A stretch of 64,000 nucleotides of DNA, taken from positions 34,241 to 98,240 of the forward strand of contig JAUQWS010000024.1 in assembly GCA_030835025.1 (NCBI GenBank). The letters are read 5' to 3'. Within the stretch, counting starts at the first letter, position 1, and every line of letters begins with the position of its first letter. Positions 35,722 through 46,375 of the stretch are shown here, one piece after another. This stretch comes from Ignavibacteria bacterium. Lineage in GTDB: Bacteria; Bacteroidota; Ignavibacteria; Tepidaquicellales; OLB5. A model generated the notes under the pieces. It saw only the letters and a program-made list of their open reading frames with translations. It was not told the origin of the DNA and did not search any database. Position numbers and translations under genes: made by a program.

Positions 35722-36643
35722 AAACCGGGATTCCGCAGCTTCTTCGGAAGCTATGGAAAAGTCCATCAGGGCATTCCTCCTTTTTCTTGAGCTTGAAAAA
35801 TCCCTTTCGGAAAATACCATTAGATCTTATACATTTGACCTTGCTAAATTCAGTAATTACCTGATAGATCTGAATATCGATTCATTCGAGAATGTTAAAG
35901 AGAGCCATATCGAGTCATACATTGCAGCTTTGAAAAAGGAATTCTCAGCTTCAAGCATGGCAAGGATGCTCTCTTCGCTCCGCCAGTTCTTTGATCATTT
36001 GCTTAATTCCGGCAAAACGACTTTGAAGACCAATCCGCTTGAGTATTTTGACTCTCCAAAGCTAGGCAGGAAACTACCCGTTGTATTAACCGTAGCAGAG
36101 ATCGATAGAATTCTCGCTCAGCCCGATGTAAACAGTACTTTGGGTTTAAGGGATAAAACAATTCTGGAGACGATGTACGCCTGCGGATTGAGGGTAAGTG
36201 AAGTCATAGATTTGAAATGTTCTAATGTTCTTGTCTCTGAAGAAGTGCTTAGAGTTTTTGGAAAAGGTTCCAAAGAAAGAATTGTACCTATCGCAAGGTC
36301 TTCACTTGAATGGATAAATATATATCTCAGTAAATCGAGGATCAATCTTGCAAAATCTCATTCAGAGGATCATCTGTTTCTTAACTGGCGGGGAAGAAGA
36401 CTTTCCAGAATGGCAGTCTGGGATATTATCAACAAATACAGCAGGGCAGCAAAGATTGAAAAGCAGATACACCCGCATATATTCCGGCATTCCTTCGCCA
36501 CACATTTGCTCGAAGGCGGTGCAGACCTGCGCTCAATACAGGAAATGCTGGGCCACGCTGATATCAGCACTACTCAAATATACACCCACGTTGATATTAC
36601 TTACCTGAAGGAAGTCCATAAGCAATTCCATCCAAGGGGCTGA
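35705..36643 (+). CDS. xerD: Tyrosine recombinase, XerC/XerD type
   Basis: 312 aa. The N-terminal SAM-like core-binding domain (about 18-105) is followed by the catalytic domain. Catalytic residues: Arg163 (CGLRVSE), a Lys near 188 (GKGSKER), His258 and Arg261 (HPHIFRHSFATHLL), His284 (MLGHADISTTQIY) and nucleophile Tyr293. Xer recombinases resolve chromosome dimers at dif near the terminus. No integrase-like neighbours or repeats are present, so a housekeeping Xer is more likely than a mobile-element enzyme. XerC versus XerD cannot be fixed by eye. The start overlaps the preceding gene by 17 nt. Confidence 0.93.
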   Translation: MTKKIKNRDSAASSEAMEKSIRAFLLFLELEKSLSENTIRSYTFDLAKFSNYLIDLNIDSFENVKESHIESYIAALKKEFSASSMARMLSSLRQFFDHLLNSGKTTLKTNPLEYFDSPKLGRKLPVVLTVAEIDRILAQPDVNSTLGLRDKTILETMYACGLRVSEVIDLKCSNVLVSEEVLRVFGKGSKERIVPIARSSLEWINIYLSKSRINLAKSHSEDHLFLNWRGRRLSRMAVWDIINKYSRAAKIEKQIHPHIFRHSFATHLLEGGADLRSIQEMLGHADISTTQIYTHVDITYLKEVHKQFHPRG

Positions 36644-36648
36644 GCTGC

Positions 36649-38067
36649 TTATTTCGCAGTAAGTACTTCGTCTTTTATCTTGTAAAGATAATCAAGGGCA
36701 GCTTCGTATTCGTTTGGAATAATACCGTCAAGAATTGCTTCTTCAATTCGTGTCTTAATAATACCTACTTTTCTTGATGGTTCAAGCCCGCAGATCTTCA
36801 TTATTTCTTCGCCTCTGACAGGTGACTGGAAATTCCTGATCTTATCCCGCTCTTCAACTTCTTCGACTTTCCTTTCGACACTGTTAAAATTCTCAAGGTA
36901 TTTCTTCACTTTTCCGGGGTCCTTGGATGTAATATCCGCCCTGCAGAGTGTAAACAGGTCATTTATATCGTCTCCGGCATCAAAAATGAGCCTTCGCACT
37001 GCGGAATCTGTTACCGTGTCATCTGCAAGCGCTATTGGCCTCAAATGCAGTCTAACGAGCTTTTCTACGTAGGGCAGCCTGTCAAGCGGCAATTTAAGCC
37101 TGCTGAATATCTTCTTCTGCCAACGTGCTCCAAGGTCCTCATGCCCGTGGAAAGTCCAACCTGTCCCTTCAACAAACTTCTTGGTCGGCGGTTTTGCAAT
37201 GTCATGCATCAGGGCAGCAAAGCGAAGCCATAAATTATCGGTGTTCTTCGAGATGTTATCAACAACCTGCAAAGTATGGTAGAAAACATCTTTATGGTGA
37301 AAATCTTTGCGCTGGTCAATGCCTTCAAGTTTGTGCACTTCAGGGAAAATTATTTCCATAATTCCCGATTTAAACAAAAGTGCGAGTCCGACTGAAGGCT
37401 TTGGTGAGGCAAGAATTTTTAAGAACTCATCGGTAATTCTTTCCTGTGAGACCACTGCGGATTCACCGGTTTTGATCTTTAGCCTTTCCCGCATTTGTTT
37501 TATTGCATGAAAAGTATCGCCAGCAATTTCAAAACCAAGCTGTGATGCAAATCTGCAAGCGCGCATCATTCTTAGCGGATCATCACTGAAGGTAGCAAGA
37601 GGGTCAAGCGGAGTACGCAGCAGTTTATCCCTCAGGTCATCAAGTCCGCCAAACAGATCTATAACTTCATTGCTGTCATCGTTTAAAGATACTGCCAGTG
37701 CGTTTATTGTAAAATCCCTGCGCGAAAGGTCTTCTTGCAGGTCAGCAGGCTTAACTGAAGGTTTTCGTGAATCGCTGCTATAGCTTTCTTTTCTGGCAGA
37801 GGCAAATTCCACTTTGGTACTATCAAGCTCAAGCAGAGCCGTTCCGAATTTTTTATAAACAGCAGTTAGCTTCTTCCCAAATGAATGAGCGGCTGATTCA
37901 GCAAAAGCAATAGCGTCGCCTATTACAGAAATATCAATATCTGAGGTTTCTATGCCCAGCAGCTTATCTCTTACGTATCCTCCGACGAGGTAAGAATTCA
38001 CTTCGCGCTTACGGGATATCTGCGCAATTTTGCTAATTACATTATTTGAATTTATAAAATCAGTCAA
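36649..38067 (-). CDS. CCA-adding enzyme / poly(A) polymerase-type nucleotidyltransferase with HD domain
   Basis: 472 aa. The N-terminal class II nucleotidyltransferase head has GGYVRDKLLG at about 24-33 and the DIDI acidic pair near 38-41. DFTINALAVSL near 115 and RMMRACRFASQLGF near 165 are family blocks. A C-terminal HD domain carries HDIAKPPTK near 288. The enzyme adds or repairs the CCA end of tRNAs. It is the last gene of the minus-strand run, overlapping the oxidoreductase gene by 4 nt. Only 5 nt separate its end from the end of xerD. Confidence 0.92.
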   Translation of the reverse strand: MTDFINSNNVISKIAQISRKREVNSYLVGGYVRDKLLGIETSDIDISVIGDAIAFAESAAHSFGKKLTAVYKKFGTALLELDSTKVEFASARKESYSSDSRKPSVKPADLQEDLSRRDFTINALAVSLNDDSNEVIDLFGGLDDLRDKLLRTPLDPLATFSDDPLRMMRACRFASQLGFEIAGDTFHAIKQMRERLKIKTGESAVVSQERITDEFLKILASPKPSVGLALLFKSGIMEIIFPEVHKLEGIDQRKDFHHKDVFYHTLQVVDNISKNTDNLWLRFAALMHDIAKPPTKKFVEGTGWTFHGHEDLGARWQKKIFSRLKLPLDRLPYVEKLVRLHLRPIALADDTVTDSAVRRLIFDAGDDINDLFTLCRADITSKDPGKVKKYLENFNSVERKVEEVEERDKIRNFQSPVRGEEIMKICGLEPSRKVGIIKTRIEEAILDGIIPNEYEAALDYLYKIKDEVLTAK

Positions 38068-39053
38068 TTGCCGGAGATGATCTTTATAATTTCTTCTGCA
38101 ACTTCCACTGCCTCTCTGCCGTCTTCAAGCGTAACTTTAACCGGTTTGTTCAAGAGAATGCTTTCGAAGAATGACTCGAGCTCATTTTTGATCGGATTAA
38201 TGTTATCCGGATCTTCAACAGGCGGCTGCTCGAATATTATCTTCTTCTTTTCCGATATAGGGAAAGTCATACCCGCTGCTTCGGTATCTGAATCTGCCAG
38301 ACGGAAGACCTCCGATTTATTATTCAGAAAATCTATCGAAATGTATGCATTGTTTTGGAAAATTCTCATTTTCCTCATTTTCTTAAGTGAAATCCGGCTT
38401 GCCGTCAGGTTTGCAACACAGCCGCTCTTGAAGCTAAGGCGGGCATTTGCTATATCAATCTCTTCCGAAATTACGGCAACTCCGTTTGCATCAATCTTTG
38501 TAACGGGTGAATTGACAAGGTGAAGGATTATATCGATATCATGTATCATGAGGTCCTGAATTACGGAGACATCCGTACCCCTTGGATTGAATTGCGAAAG
38601 CCGGTGAGACTCGATGAACATCGGCCGTATTTCTGTCTTTTCAAGTGAAGTCAATGCGGGATTGAACCGCTCAACATGCCCAACCTGTATCTTAAGGTCA
38701 GATCTTGCTGCCAATGCACTCAGTTCCTTGGCCTCTTTAACCGATCTTGTTACGGGCTTTTCAATGAATATGTTGATTCCTTTCCCCAGAGCTTTTGAAG
38801 CTATATCAAAATGTGTAGAGGTCGGAGTAACTATTATAAGTGAATCTACATTATCCATAAGTTCATCTTCAGAAGCAAAACTCCGAAGATTGTATGCCTT
38901 GTTCATTTCACCGGAGCTTCCGGCATCTGTATCATATACTCCTGTGAATTCGATTTGGCTATTCAGGGCAGCGATATCATTCAGCAGCCTGCAATGTATC
39001 TTTCCAAGGTGTCCGCAGCCTATCAGGCCGGTACGCAGTGTTTTTTTATCCAA
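38064..39053 (-). CDS. Gfo/Idh/MocA-family oxidoreductase
   Basis: 329 aa. The N-terminal Rossmann motif is GLIGCGHLGKIHCRLL, and INIFIEKPVTRSVKEAKE gives the EKP catalytic signature near residue 98. The C-terminal half has QDLMIHDIDIILHLV, a typical substrate-binding stretch. Members act on sugars, inositols or biliverdin-like substrates using NAD(P). Short relatives of this type are found with lipid A or UDP-sugar genes in Bacteroidota, but the substrate cannot be read here. It starts 5 nt after the EamA gene and overlaps the CCA enzyme gene by 4 nt. Confidence 0.9.
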   Translation of the reverse strand: MDKKTLRTGLIGCGHLGKIHCRLLNDIAALNSQIEFTGVYDTDAGSSGEMNKAYNLRSFASEDELMDNVDSLIIVTPTSTHFDIASKALGKGINIFIEKPVTRSVKEAKELSALAARSDLKIQVGHVERFNPALTSLEKTEIRPMFIESHRLSQFNPRGTDVSVIQDLMIHDIDIILHLVNSPVTKIDANGVAVISEEIDIANARLSFKSGCVANLTASRISLKKMRKMRIFQNNAYISIDFLNNKSEVFRLADSDTEAAGMTFPISEKKKIIFEQPPVEDPDNINPIKNELESFFESILLNKPVKVTLEDGREAVEVAEEIIKIISGN

Positions 39054-39058
39054 TTTGT

Positions 39059-39940
39059 TTATGATAGATCAATGCTGACGCGGTGCATAATAAATACACC
39101 AAACAGCGTTATTAAAGACCCGATTATGAAGAAAAGCGAAATATGCTCGTTTAGAAATATAATAGAAAATAACACGGTAAGCAGTGGAGAAATATTTGAA
39201 AGCGTAGTCAGCTTGCTTACCGCTATTCTTTTTAGCGCATAGTACCAGACAAAATATGCAAGATATGCAACCAGTACCGACAAGTAAAAAAATCCGATGA
39301 TGCCTTTATATGTTAAGTGCTCAAAAGTGAGATTCGGCAAGTCGTAAATGAATATCGGAATGTAAAAAAAGGTACCAAGCAGAAATATAAATGTGGATGC
39401 TTTCAGAGCACCGTATTTTTCGATAATGTTTTTGCCTAATGTCAAATACATCGAAAAAGTTAACACTGCAAACAAAAGAAGTATATCTCCGTTTATTACA
39501 TCACTGTTAACTGCAGCCTGCATAAAGCTTTCATAAAAGATGAAAAATATTCCAATTACTGTAAGTAATATCGAAAGCAGTTTTGAGACGTAAAACTTCT
39601 CGTATTTGAACAGTACTGCAATGATGTATGCATATACCGGATTCAGAGAATAGATAATTCCCGAATGAGAGGCGTATGAAAGCTTGATACCGGACATAAA
39701 GAAGAATTGATTCAAGGGAATGCAAAGCAGTGCAAGCAATACAAGACGGGGATAGTCTTTCTTATCGAATTTCAGGTTAAGCCCGCGTATTTTAAGTGTA
39801 ATTAGAAAAAGTATTGCTGCAGTGCCGAAACGCAAAAAGCCGAACGAAAGGGGAGATATCTCCGCTACGCTCAGCTTTGCAAAAATAGGTGTAAAAGTTG
39901 CTGCCAGCGTAATAAACACCAGCAGCATAACATTCTTCAT
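39059..39940 (-). CDS. EamA/DMT-family transporter
   Basis: 293 aa with about ten transmembrane helices in two EamA repeats (about 5-137 and 148-285). The first repeat has AEISPLSFGFLRFGTAAILFL and the second YLAYFVWYYALKRI, standard wording for drug/metabolite transporters. Substrate unknown. Its ATG shares one base with the stop codon of the upstream 33-aa basic gene (TAATG), indicating translational coupling. Confidence 0.92.
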   Translation of the reverse strand: MKNVMLLVFITLAATFTPIFAKLSVAEISPLSFGFLRFGTAAILFLITLKIRGLNLKFDKKDYPRLVLLALLCIPLNQFFFMSGIKLSYASHSGIIYSLNPVYAYIIAVLFKYEKFYVSKLLSILLTVIGIFFIFYESFMQAAVNSDVINGDILLLFAVLTFSMYLTLGKNIIEKYGALKASTFIFLLGTFFYIPIFIYDLPNLTFEHLTYKGIIGFFYLSVLVAYLAYFVWYYALKRIAVSKLTTLSNISPLLTVLFSIIFLNEHISLFFIIGSLITLFGVFIMHRVSIDLS

Positions 39941-40041
39941 TACTTTTTGTTTGCCTTAGCTTTTGATTCCCTGACTTTTGCTTTAACCTTTGACTGTTTC
40001 TTTCTGTGCTTACCCGCTACTTTTTTCAGAGTTTTGTTCAT
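39940..40041 (-). CDS. 33-aa lysine-rich basic protein
   Basis: Short gene reading MNKTLKKVAGKHRKKQSKV at the N-terminus and ending KAKANKK. Of 33 residues, about half are Lys or Arg, with one Glu and no Cys or Trp. It has an ATG start and a one-base stop/start overlap with the EamA gene, and it fills most of the gap after the aldolase gene. The composition resembles small ribosomal or nucleic-acid-binding proteins but matches no family I know; it is not the usual Thx sequence. I see no Shine-Dalgarno. Coding status rests on phase, composition and the tight overlap. Confidence 0.6.
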   Translation of the reverse strand: MNKTLKKVAGKHRKKQSKVKAKVRESKAKANKK

Positions 40042-40072
40042 TTTATGATATTAGTTTATGAAATAATTTCAA

Positions 40073-41134
40073 TTATGCAATCGTTACGCTCTTATCAAGG
40101 TATACATCCTGAATTGCGTGCAGCAGTTCTACTCCCTCTTTCATAGGTTTCTGGAACGCTTTCCTTCCGGAAATGAGCCCCATACCGCCGGCGCGCTTGT
40201 TAATAACCGCCGTTTTGACTGCTTCCTTCAGGTCAGAATCGCCTTTGCCTGTAGATGCGCCTCCTGAATTGATGAGTCCGCACCTGCCCATATAACAGTT
40301 TGCAACCTGGTAGCGCGTCAGGTCTATCGGATTATCCGATGAAAGCTTTTCATATACAAGCTTGCTTGTTTTTCCGAACTTGAGAGCATTGTATCCGCCG
40401 TTATTTTCGGGGAGCTTCTGCTTGATAATATCTGCCTCAATTGTAACACCCAGGTGATTTGCCTGACCTGTAAGATCTGCCGAAAGATGATAGTCCTTAT
40501 CTCCCTTTACATTGAATGCAGAGTTGCGCAGGTAGCACCAAAGAATTGTTGCCATTCCAAGCTCATGTGCATACTGGAATGCTGCAGAAATCTCCTGAAT
40601 CTGTCTTGAAGACTCATCTGAGCCGAAATAGATCGTGGCACCAACTGCTGCAGCTCCCATATTAAACGCCTGTTCAACGCCTCCGAAGAGAATTTGGTCG
40701 TATTTATTGGGGTAAGAAAGGAACTCATTGTGGTTTATCTTTAGAACAAAGGGTATCTTGTGGGCGTATTTCCTTGAGACTGCACCAAGAACTCCCAAAG
40801 TCGATGCAACTGCATTACATTCGCCTTCTATTGCGAGTTTTACGATGTTTTCGGGATCGAAGTAAGCCGGGTTTGGAGAAAAAGAGGCGCCAGCAGAGTG
40901 CTCAATTCCCTGATCAACCGGTAATATTGAAAGATATCCGGTACCATTCAGTTTACCGTGGCTGAAAATTGCCTGCAGGTTCCTTAAAACCTGCGGCGAG
41001 CGGTCTGAATCCTTCCAGACCCTGTCAACAAAATCCGGGCCGGGTAAATGCAGATTTGATTTATCTATAGTATTGCACTTATGCTCAAGCAATCCGGCAT
41101 CGCTGCCAAGAAGCTCTTTTATGTTAACTGACAT
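40073..41134 (-). CDS. fbaB: Class I fructose-bisphosphate aldolase (FbaB/DhnA type)
   Basis: 353 aa, the length of E. coli FbaB (350). Key blocks are [54 protein letters not shown] and [21 protein letters not shown]. The last region forms the phosphate site. The enzyme cleaves fructose 1,6-bisphosphate through a Schiff-base lysine in glycolysis and works in reverse in gluconeogenesis. The start has a good ribosome site on the minus strand (CAGGAGA before the ATG). It follows ygfZ by 26 nt. Confidence 0.96.
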   Translation of the reverse strand: MSVNIKELLGSDAGLLEHKCNTIDKSNLHLPGPDFVDRVWKDSDRSPQVLRNLQAIFSHGKLNGTGYLSILPVDQGIEHSAGASFSPNPAYFDPENIVKLAIEGECNAVASTLGVLGAVSRKYAHKIPFVLKINHNEFLSYPNKYDQILFGGVEQAFNMGAAAVGATIYFGSDESSRQIQEISAAFQYAHELGMATILWCYLRNSAFNVKGDKDYHLSADLTGQANHLGVTIEADIIKQKLPENNGGYNALKFGKTSKLVYEKLSSDNPIDLTRYQVANCYMGRCGLINSGGASTGKGDSDLKEAVKTAVINKRAGGMGLISGRKAFQKPMKEGVELLHAIQDVYLDKSVTIA

Positions 41135-41160
41135 TTATTTATCTCCTGTAAAGTTTATAA

Positions 41161-42126
41161 TTAATTCCGCATATCAAATGGTAATTTGGTGATCCTGCAA
41201 TTCCGGATATTGTCATTCCATTTGATTCCGTACTCTTTATTGTGATCCAGAAATATCGTTTTAACAAACCCAAGCCCTATGCTTCCGCCGTTTGATCTGA
41301 GGCTGCTTGTCACAAAGCCGCATTCCTTGCCGCCGGTTATTATCTTAACTTCTCCAATTTTATCTCCCTGCGGTATATCTTCATCAGAAAGTATCCCGAC
41401 CAAATGCTTGCTTATCTTATCGTATGCATCAAGCCTCGCTATCACTTCCTGTCCTATGTAACAGCCTTTTGTGAAGCTCACATATTTATTGAGCCCGCAT
41501 TCAAGCGGATTAGTAAGCTCGGTCATTTCTTTCCCAAATGCAGGAATGCCTAACTCAATCCTTTTCTTCTCGTATTCATTGCCCGTCAGTTCATTCATCT
41601 TATACTTTGTCATAAGTGACCCGTTGAATAACCTGTCATTCCAATAACCGGAATGATTTGAGGAATAAATAAAATGAAATCCGCCAAATCTATCATCATT
41701 AAGTGAAACTATGGCATCAATACTGTCTCCGCTTATTACTCGGAATTCACTTTCGCTCAAACTACTTAAATCAAGCGCGAAAACTTCTTCGGCAAACTTT
41801 GCTGCATCATCTCCAATGAAGAGAAGAGTTTCGTGTGTGCCGGCCATATCGGTTGTTCTGAAGTCATCCATGATAGTATATTTATCAAGGTATGCCATGA
41901 CATTTGCAGAATTACCCTCTGAGCACGCAGCGAAAACAAAGTCACCAAAATTGTATAATGTTAAAAGATCAACGAACCTTCCCTTATCACTGGTAAGTAT
42001 CGTCTTCTGAAACTTGAACTTTTCGATTGAATCTACCTTATTTGTGGAAAGCCTGTTAACAAGGTCAAGGCGGTCAGCACCTTCAAACTTCAAAAAATCC
42101 AGCGATAATCTGCTAAAATCAAGCAT
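41161..42126 (-). CDS. ygfZ: YgfZ/GcvT-fold folate-binding protein
   Basis: 321 aa. KGCYIGQEVIARLDAYDK with Cys222 is the YgfZ signature K-G-C-Y-x-G-Q-E. YgfZ proteins bind tetrahydrofolate and help assemble or repair iron-sulfur clusters in selected enzymes. The protein resembles the glycine-cleavage T protein fold but lacks its length. The predicted promoter puts transcription start within one or two bases of the ATG, so the mRNA may be leaderless. It heads the minus-strand run down to the CCA enzyme. gcvH is 21 kb away. Confidence 0.93.
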   Translation of the reverse strand: MLDFSRLSLDFLKFEGADRLDLVNRLSTNKVDSIEKFKFQKTILTSDKGRFVDLLTLYNFGDFVFAACSEGNSANVMAYLDKYTIMDDFRTTDMAGTHETLLFIGDDAAKFAEEVFALDLSSLSESEFRVISGDSIDAIVSLNDDRFGGFHFIYSSNHSGYWNDRLFNGSLMTKYKMNELTGNEYEKKRIELGIPAFGKEMTELTNPLECGLNKYVSFTKGCYIGQEVIARLDAYDKISKHLVGILSDEDIPQGDKIGEVKIITGGKECGFVTSSLRSNGGSIGLGFVKTIFLDHNKEYGIKWNDNIRNCRITKLPFDMRN

Positions 42127-42133
42127 TAATCAA

Positions 42134-42164
42134 CAAATATACCTGTTTTTCTCAAGTTATTCAA
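42134..42164 (-). promoter_or_regulatory. Promoter of the ygfZ-led operon (near-leaderless)
   Basis: On the minus strand: TTG (42164-42162), 20-nt spacer, TATATTTG (42141-42134), a perfect consensus match. The -7 element ends 8 nt before the ATG at 42126, so the transcript start should fall at or next to the start codon. Confidence 0.7.
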
Positions 42165-42315
42165 AGTAATAAACAGTGACGAAGTTGTGACTGTTGTTAC
42201 GGGGTGATGCAGTATTTTTTTGTGACAATTTATCGAATGAGTTCTTTAACCCTGATTGTCAGATTACAAAATGTGTCACTTCATCAGGTTTATCGCCCAA
42301 ATATATGAAATTCAA

Positions 42316-42346
42316 TTGAATTTCAAACAAAGTTCGGTTATTTTTG
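42316..42346 (+). promoter_or_regulatory. Promoter of the RodZ-like/ligA genes
   Basis: TTG at 42316-42318, 20-nt spacer, TATTTTTG at 42339-42346; a perfect consensus match. Divergent from the ygfZ promoter 150 nt away. Predicted leader of about 35 nt. Confidence 0.7.
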
Positions 42347-42387
42347 CAATATTGATATATTCTTAAACCTTCTTCAATCAAAAACTG

Positions 42388-43290
42388 ATGCTCAAAGAAT
42401 TCGGCAATGATCTGAAAAAACTGCGGGAATCAAAAGGCATTTCACTTGCCGAGATCTCGGCGGAAAGCAGGATCAATCCGAAATTCCTCCAGTTGATCGA
42501 GAACGGAGTTTTTGATTTTCAGCCGGAGGCATATATCCGCTCATTTATCAAAGAATATGCCCGTGCATTAGATGAAAATGAACACCAGATGCTGAATGAG
42601 TTTGATAAAGCCAAAGCCGGGTTCTATGCTAAAAAGAAATTTCAGGGCGATGAAGAAGAGATAATCACACTCCCCGACGATAAACTCAGAATAAAAGTAA
42701 CAGAACCGCCGTTGGAAGAAGCGGTTTATTCTCAGGGATTGAGAAATGATAAACCTGATTACTACAAACAGAATCCGGTTGATGAAGACACGCCCCGCCG
42801 CTTTTCGGCAAGATCTGTTACTCAAAAAATTCTTCTTGTAGTACTTTTCCTCGCAATTGCTGCGGGCATATATTTCCTCGTTGATTACCTGAATAATTCA
42901 GGAGACAAAAAATCCGATGTGAAGCCCAAGTCCTTCAACGAGATATCCAGCGATTACGAAAACAAGGTCGCTCCCAAAGTTGATTCAAACCGTATCAAAG
43001 ATTCATTAAAGACCCTTGCCGGCGTTGATTCGCTTAGGTTGATGGTTAAAGCTTTGAAAGACATAAAGATAAAGGTCTTTGTGGATGACCAGCCTGACCC
43101 GATAGATGAAGAAATATCAGCGAAAGATTCACTTCTAGTAAGCGCTAAGAACCAGTTCCGCTTCAGCGCAAATGCCAATTTGAATGTTGAAATATACTTA
43201 AACGGCAAGTACCTGCGCAAACCAGCCTCTCTATCCGGAAGTTCAATAAAAAATCTGATAATAAACAAAGACGGCATAGTCACCCAATAG
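42388..43290 (+). CDS. RodZ-like helix-turn-helix membrane protein
   Basis: 300 aa. N-terminal Cro/CI-like HTH_25 domain at about 3-70 (LKKLRESKGISLAEISAESRINPKFLQLIENG split over its helices). A charged linker follows, then one transmembrane segment at about 147-168 (KILLVVLFLAIAAGIYFLVD). The periplasmic C-terminal DUF4115-like β-domain ends at VTQ. The order HTH, linker, TM, DUF4115 is that of RodZ, which ties MreB to the rod-shape machinery. mreB is not in the window. ligA follows after 42 nt, likely in the same transcript. Confidence 0.85.
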   Translation: MLKEFGNDLKKLRESKGISLAEISAESRINPKFLQLIENGVFDFQPEAYIRSFIKEYARALDENEHQMLNEFDKAKAGFYAKKKFQGDEEEIITLPDDKLRIKVTEPPLEEAVYSQGLRNDKPDYYKQNPVDEDTPRRFSARSVTQKILLVVLFLAIAAGIYFLVDYLNNSGDKKSDVKPKSFNEISSDYENKVAPKVDSNRIKDSLKTLAGVDSLRLMVKALKDIKIKVFVDDQPDPIDEEISAKDSLLVSAKNQFRFSANANLNVEIYLNGKYLRKPASLSGSSIKNLIINKDGIVTQ

Positions 43291-45342
<2,052 letters not shown>

Positions 45343-45461
45343 AGAAATTAAGTGAAATCTTAAATTGCTAAAAGGTTTTTCGGGTCTCAAAAACAGGGAA
45401 GATTTGTATTGTTAACTTGAATATGCAGAGTTCAGTTAATTTGCAGCAGGGTTCTTTAAAC

Positions 45462-45489
45462 AAAAAAGGGGCTTAAAGCCCCTTTTTTA
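45462..45489. terminator. Bidirectional terminator between ligA and the barrel gene
   Basis: GGGGCT (45468-45473) pairs with AGCCCC (45477-45482) within an A6/T6 frame, so it works from both sides. Confidence 0.85.
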
Positions 45490-46140
45490 ATTCATAAAAC
45501 CATAGCTGAAGATGAAGTATATCCCACCGAATTGTTTCTTCTCGTTTGTTGATATGCTCCTTATGCCTTCGCCGAACAAGTTAATATAGTAGTATCTCAA
45601 ATTAAAGCTCAAAGCTGATTTCCTGTTAGTAAGGTAGTCGAGTCCAACTCCCGCATAGCCTCCAACAGTATATTTGGCTTTTGCATAATTAAAGCTGGGG
45701 AAAAACGATTTACTATACGGTGTGTAAACTATAGCTGTTGGTGATATACCAAAATTTATGAAAGGACGCATATTATCCGAAACATCTTCACGGAACAAAC
45801 GCAATTGTCCGCCAATGTTCAGTAATGGAACCATAAAGAGGCGGTTTTCTTTGTAGGGAGTAACAGAGTTGCCCCAAATATCGTACTGGTCAAACTCCCT
45901 GTCATCCTTCGCCCCTGAGAAGATTATTCCGGCTGTCAGAGCAAAATCCCTGTTAATATTAAAATATTTTGTTGCTCCAAGCCCGAAGCCGTTATCGGAA
46001 AAAGTGAGGTTAATGCCCCAATTATTCAATGGCTCTTTCTTTTTCGTGATACCGGTCTTGGATTTCAGCGTGTCTCCGCTTTGTGTGAACGAGACCTGAA
46101 CAGTAAGGATGAAGGCTAGTAATATTACGAGAGTTTTCAT
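45487..46140 (-). CDS. Outer-membrane β-barrel protein
   Basis: 217 aa. Signal peptide at residues 1-20 (MKTLVILLAFILTVQVSFTQ). The mature part alternates hydrophobic and polar residues with glycine/aromatic strand ends (FGLGATKYFNINRDFALTAG, KYTVGGYAGVGLDYL, YYYINLFGEG) and ends IFSYGFMN, as in eight-stranded OmpW/OmpA-like or general outer_membrane β-barrel families. Function unknown. It stands alone on the minus strand, convergent with ligA and divergent from kdsA. Confidence 0.8.
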   Translation of the reverse strand: MKTLVILLAFILTVQVSFTQSGDTLKSKTGITKKKEPLNNWGINLTFSDNGFGLGATKYFNINRDFALTAGIIFSGAKDDREFDQYDIWGNSVTPYKENRLFMVPLLNIGGQLRLFREDVSDNMRPFINFGISPTAIVYTPYSKSFFPSFNYAKAKYTVGGYAGVGLDYLTNRKSALSFNLRYYYINLFGEGIRSISTNEKKQFGGIYFIFSYGFMN

Positions 46141-46325
46141 GTATAATTTTAATGAATGTTGTTGATAAATGCAATCCCAAGAAAACGGATTTTTTACATG
46201 CTGCCGGCAGCATCCCTATCAATTGTAATAAGTTCGTGATGTAAAGTATACAAATGTTCCAATCCTTGACTTACTTACCGGCGGGAGTATTAGTTTAACC
46301 TGCAATAAATGCCAAAGGATTTACG

Positions 46326-46355
46326 TTGTTATAATTCTGTTTATTCTTTAATTTG
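46326..46355 (+). promoter_or_regulatory. Weak promoter candidate for the kdsA operon
   Basis: TTG at 46326-46328, 19-nt spacer, TTAATTTG at 46348-46355. It differs from the other promoters by one base in spacing and one mismatch. It would give a leader of about 14 nt before the TTG start codon. Confidence 0.35.
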
Positions 46356-46375
46356 ACGGCAAAATACTGCGTAAA

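Noticed and set aside
35705..36643. Xer-type recombinase as evidence for an integrated element
   Set aside because: No attachment-site repeats, tRNA gene, transposase or phage genes nearby; the gene overlaps a chromosomal signalling gene and has the catalytic layout of housekeeping Xer.
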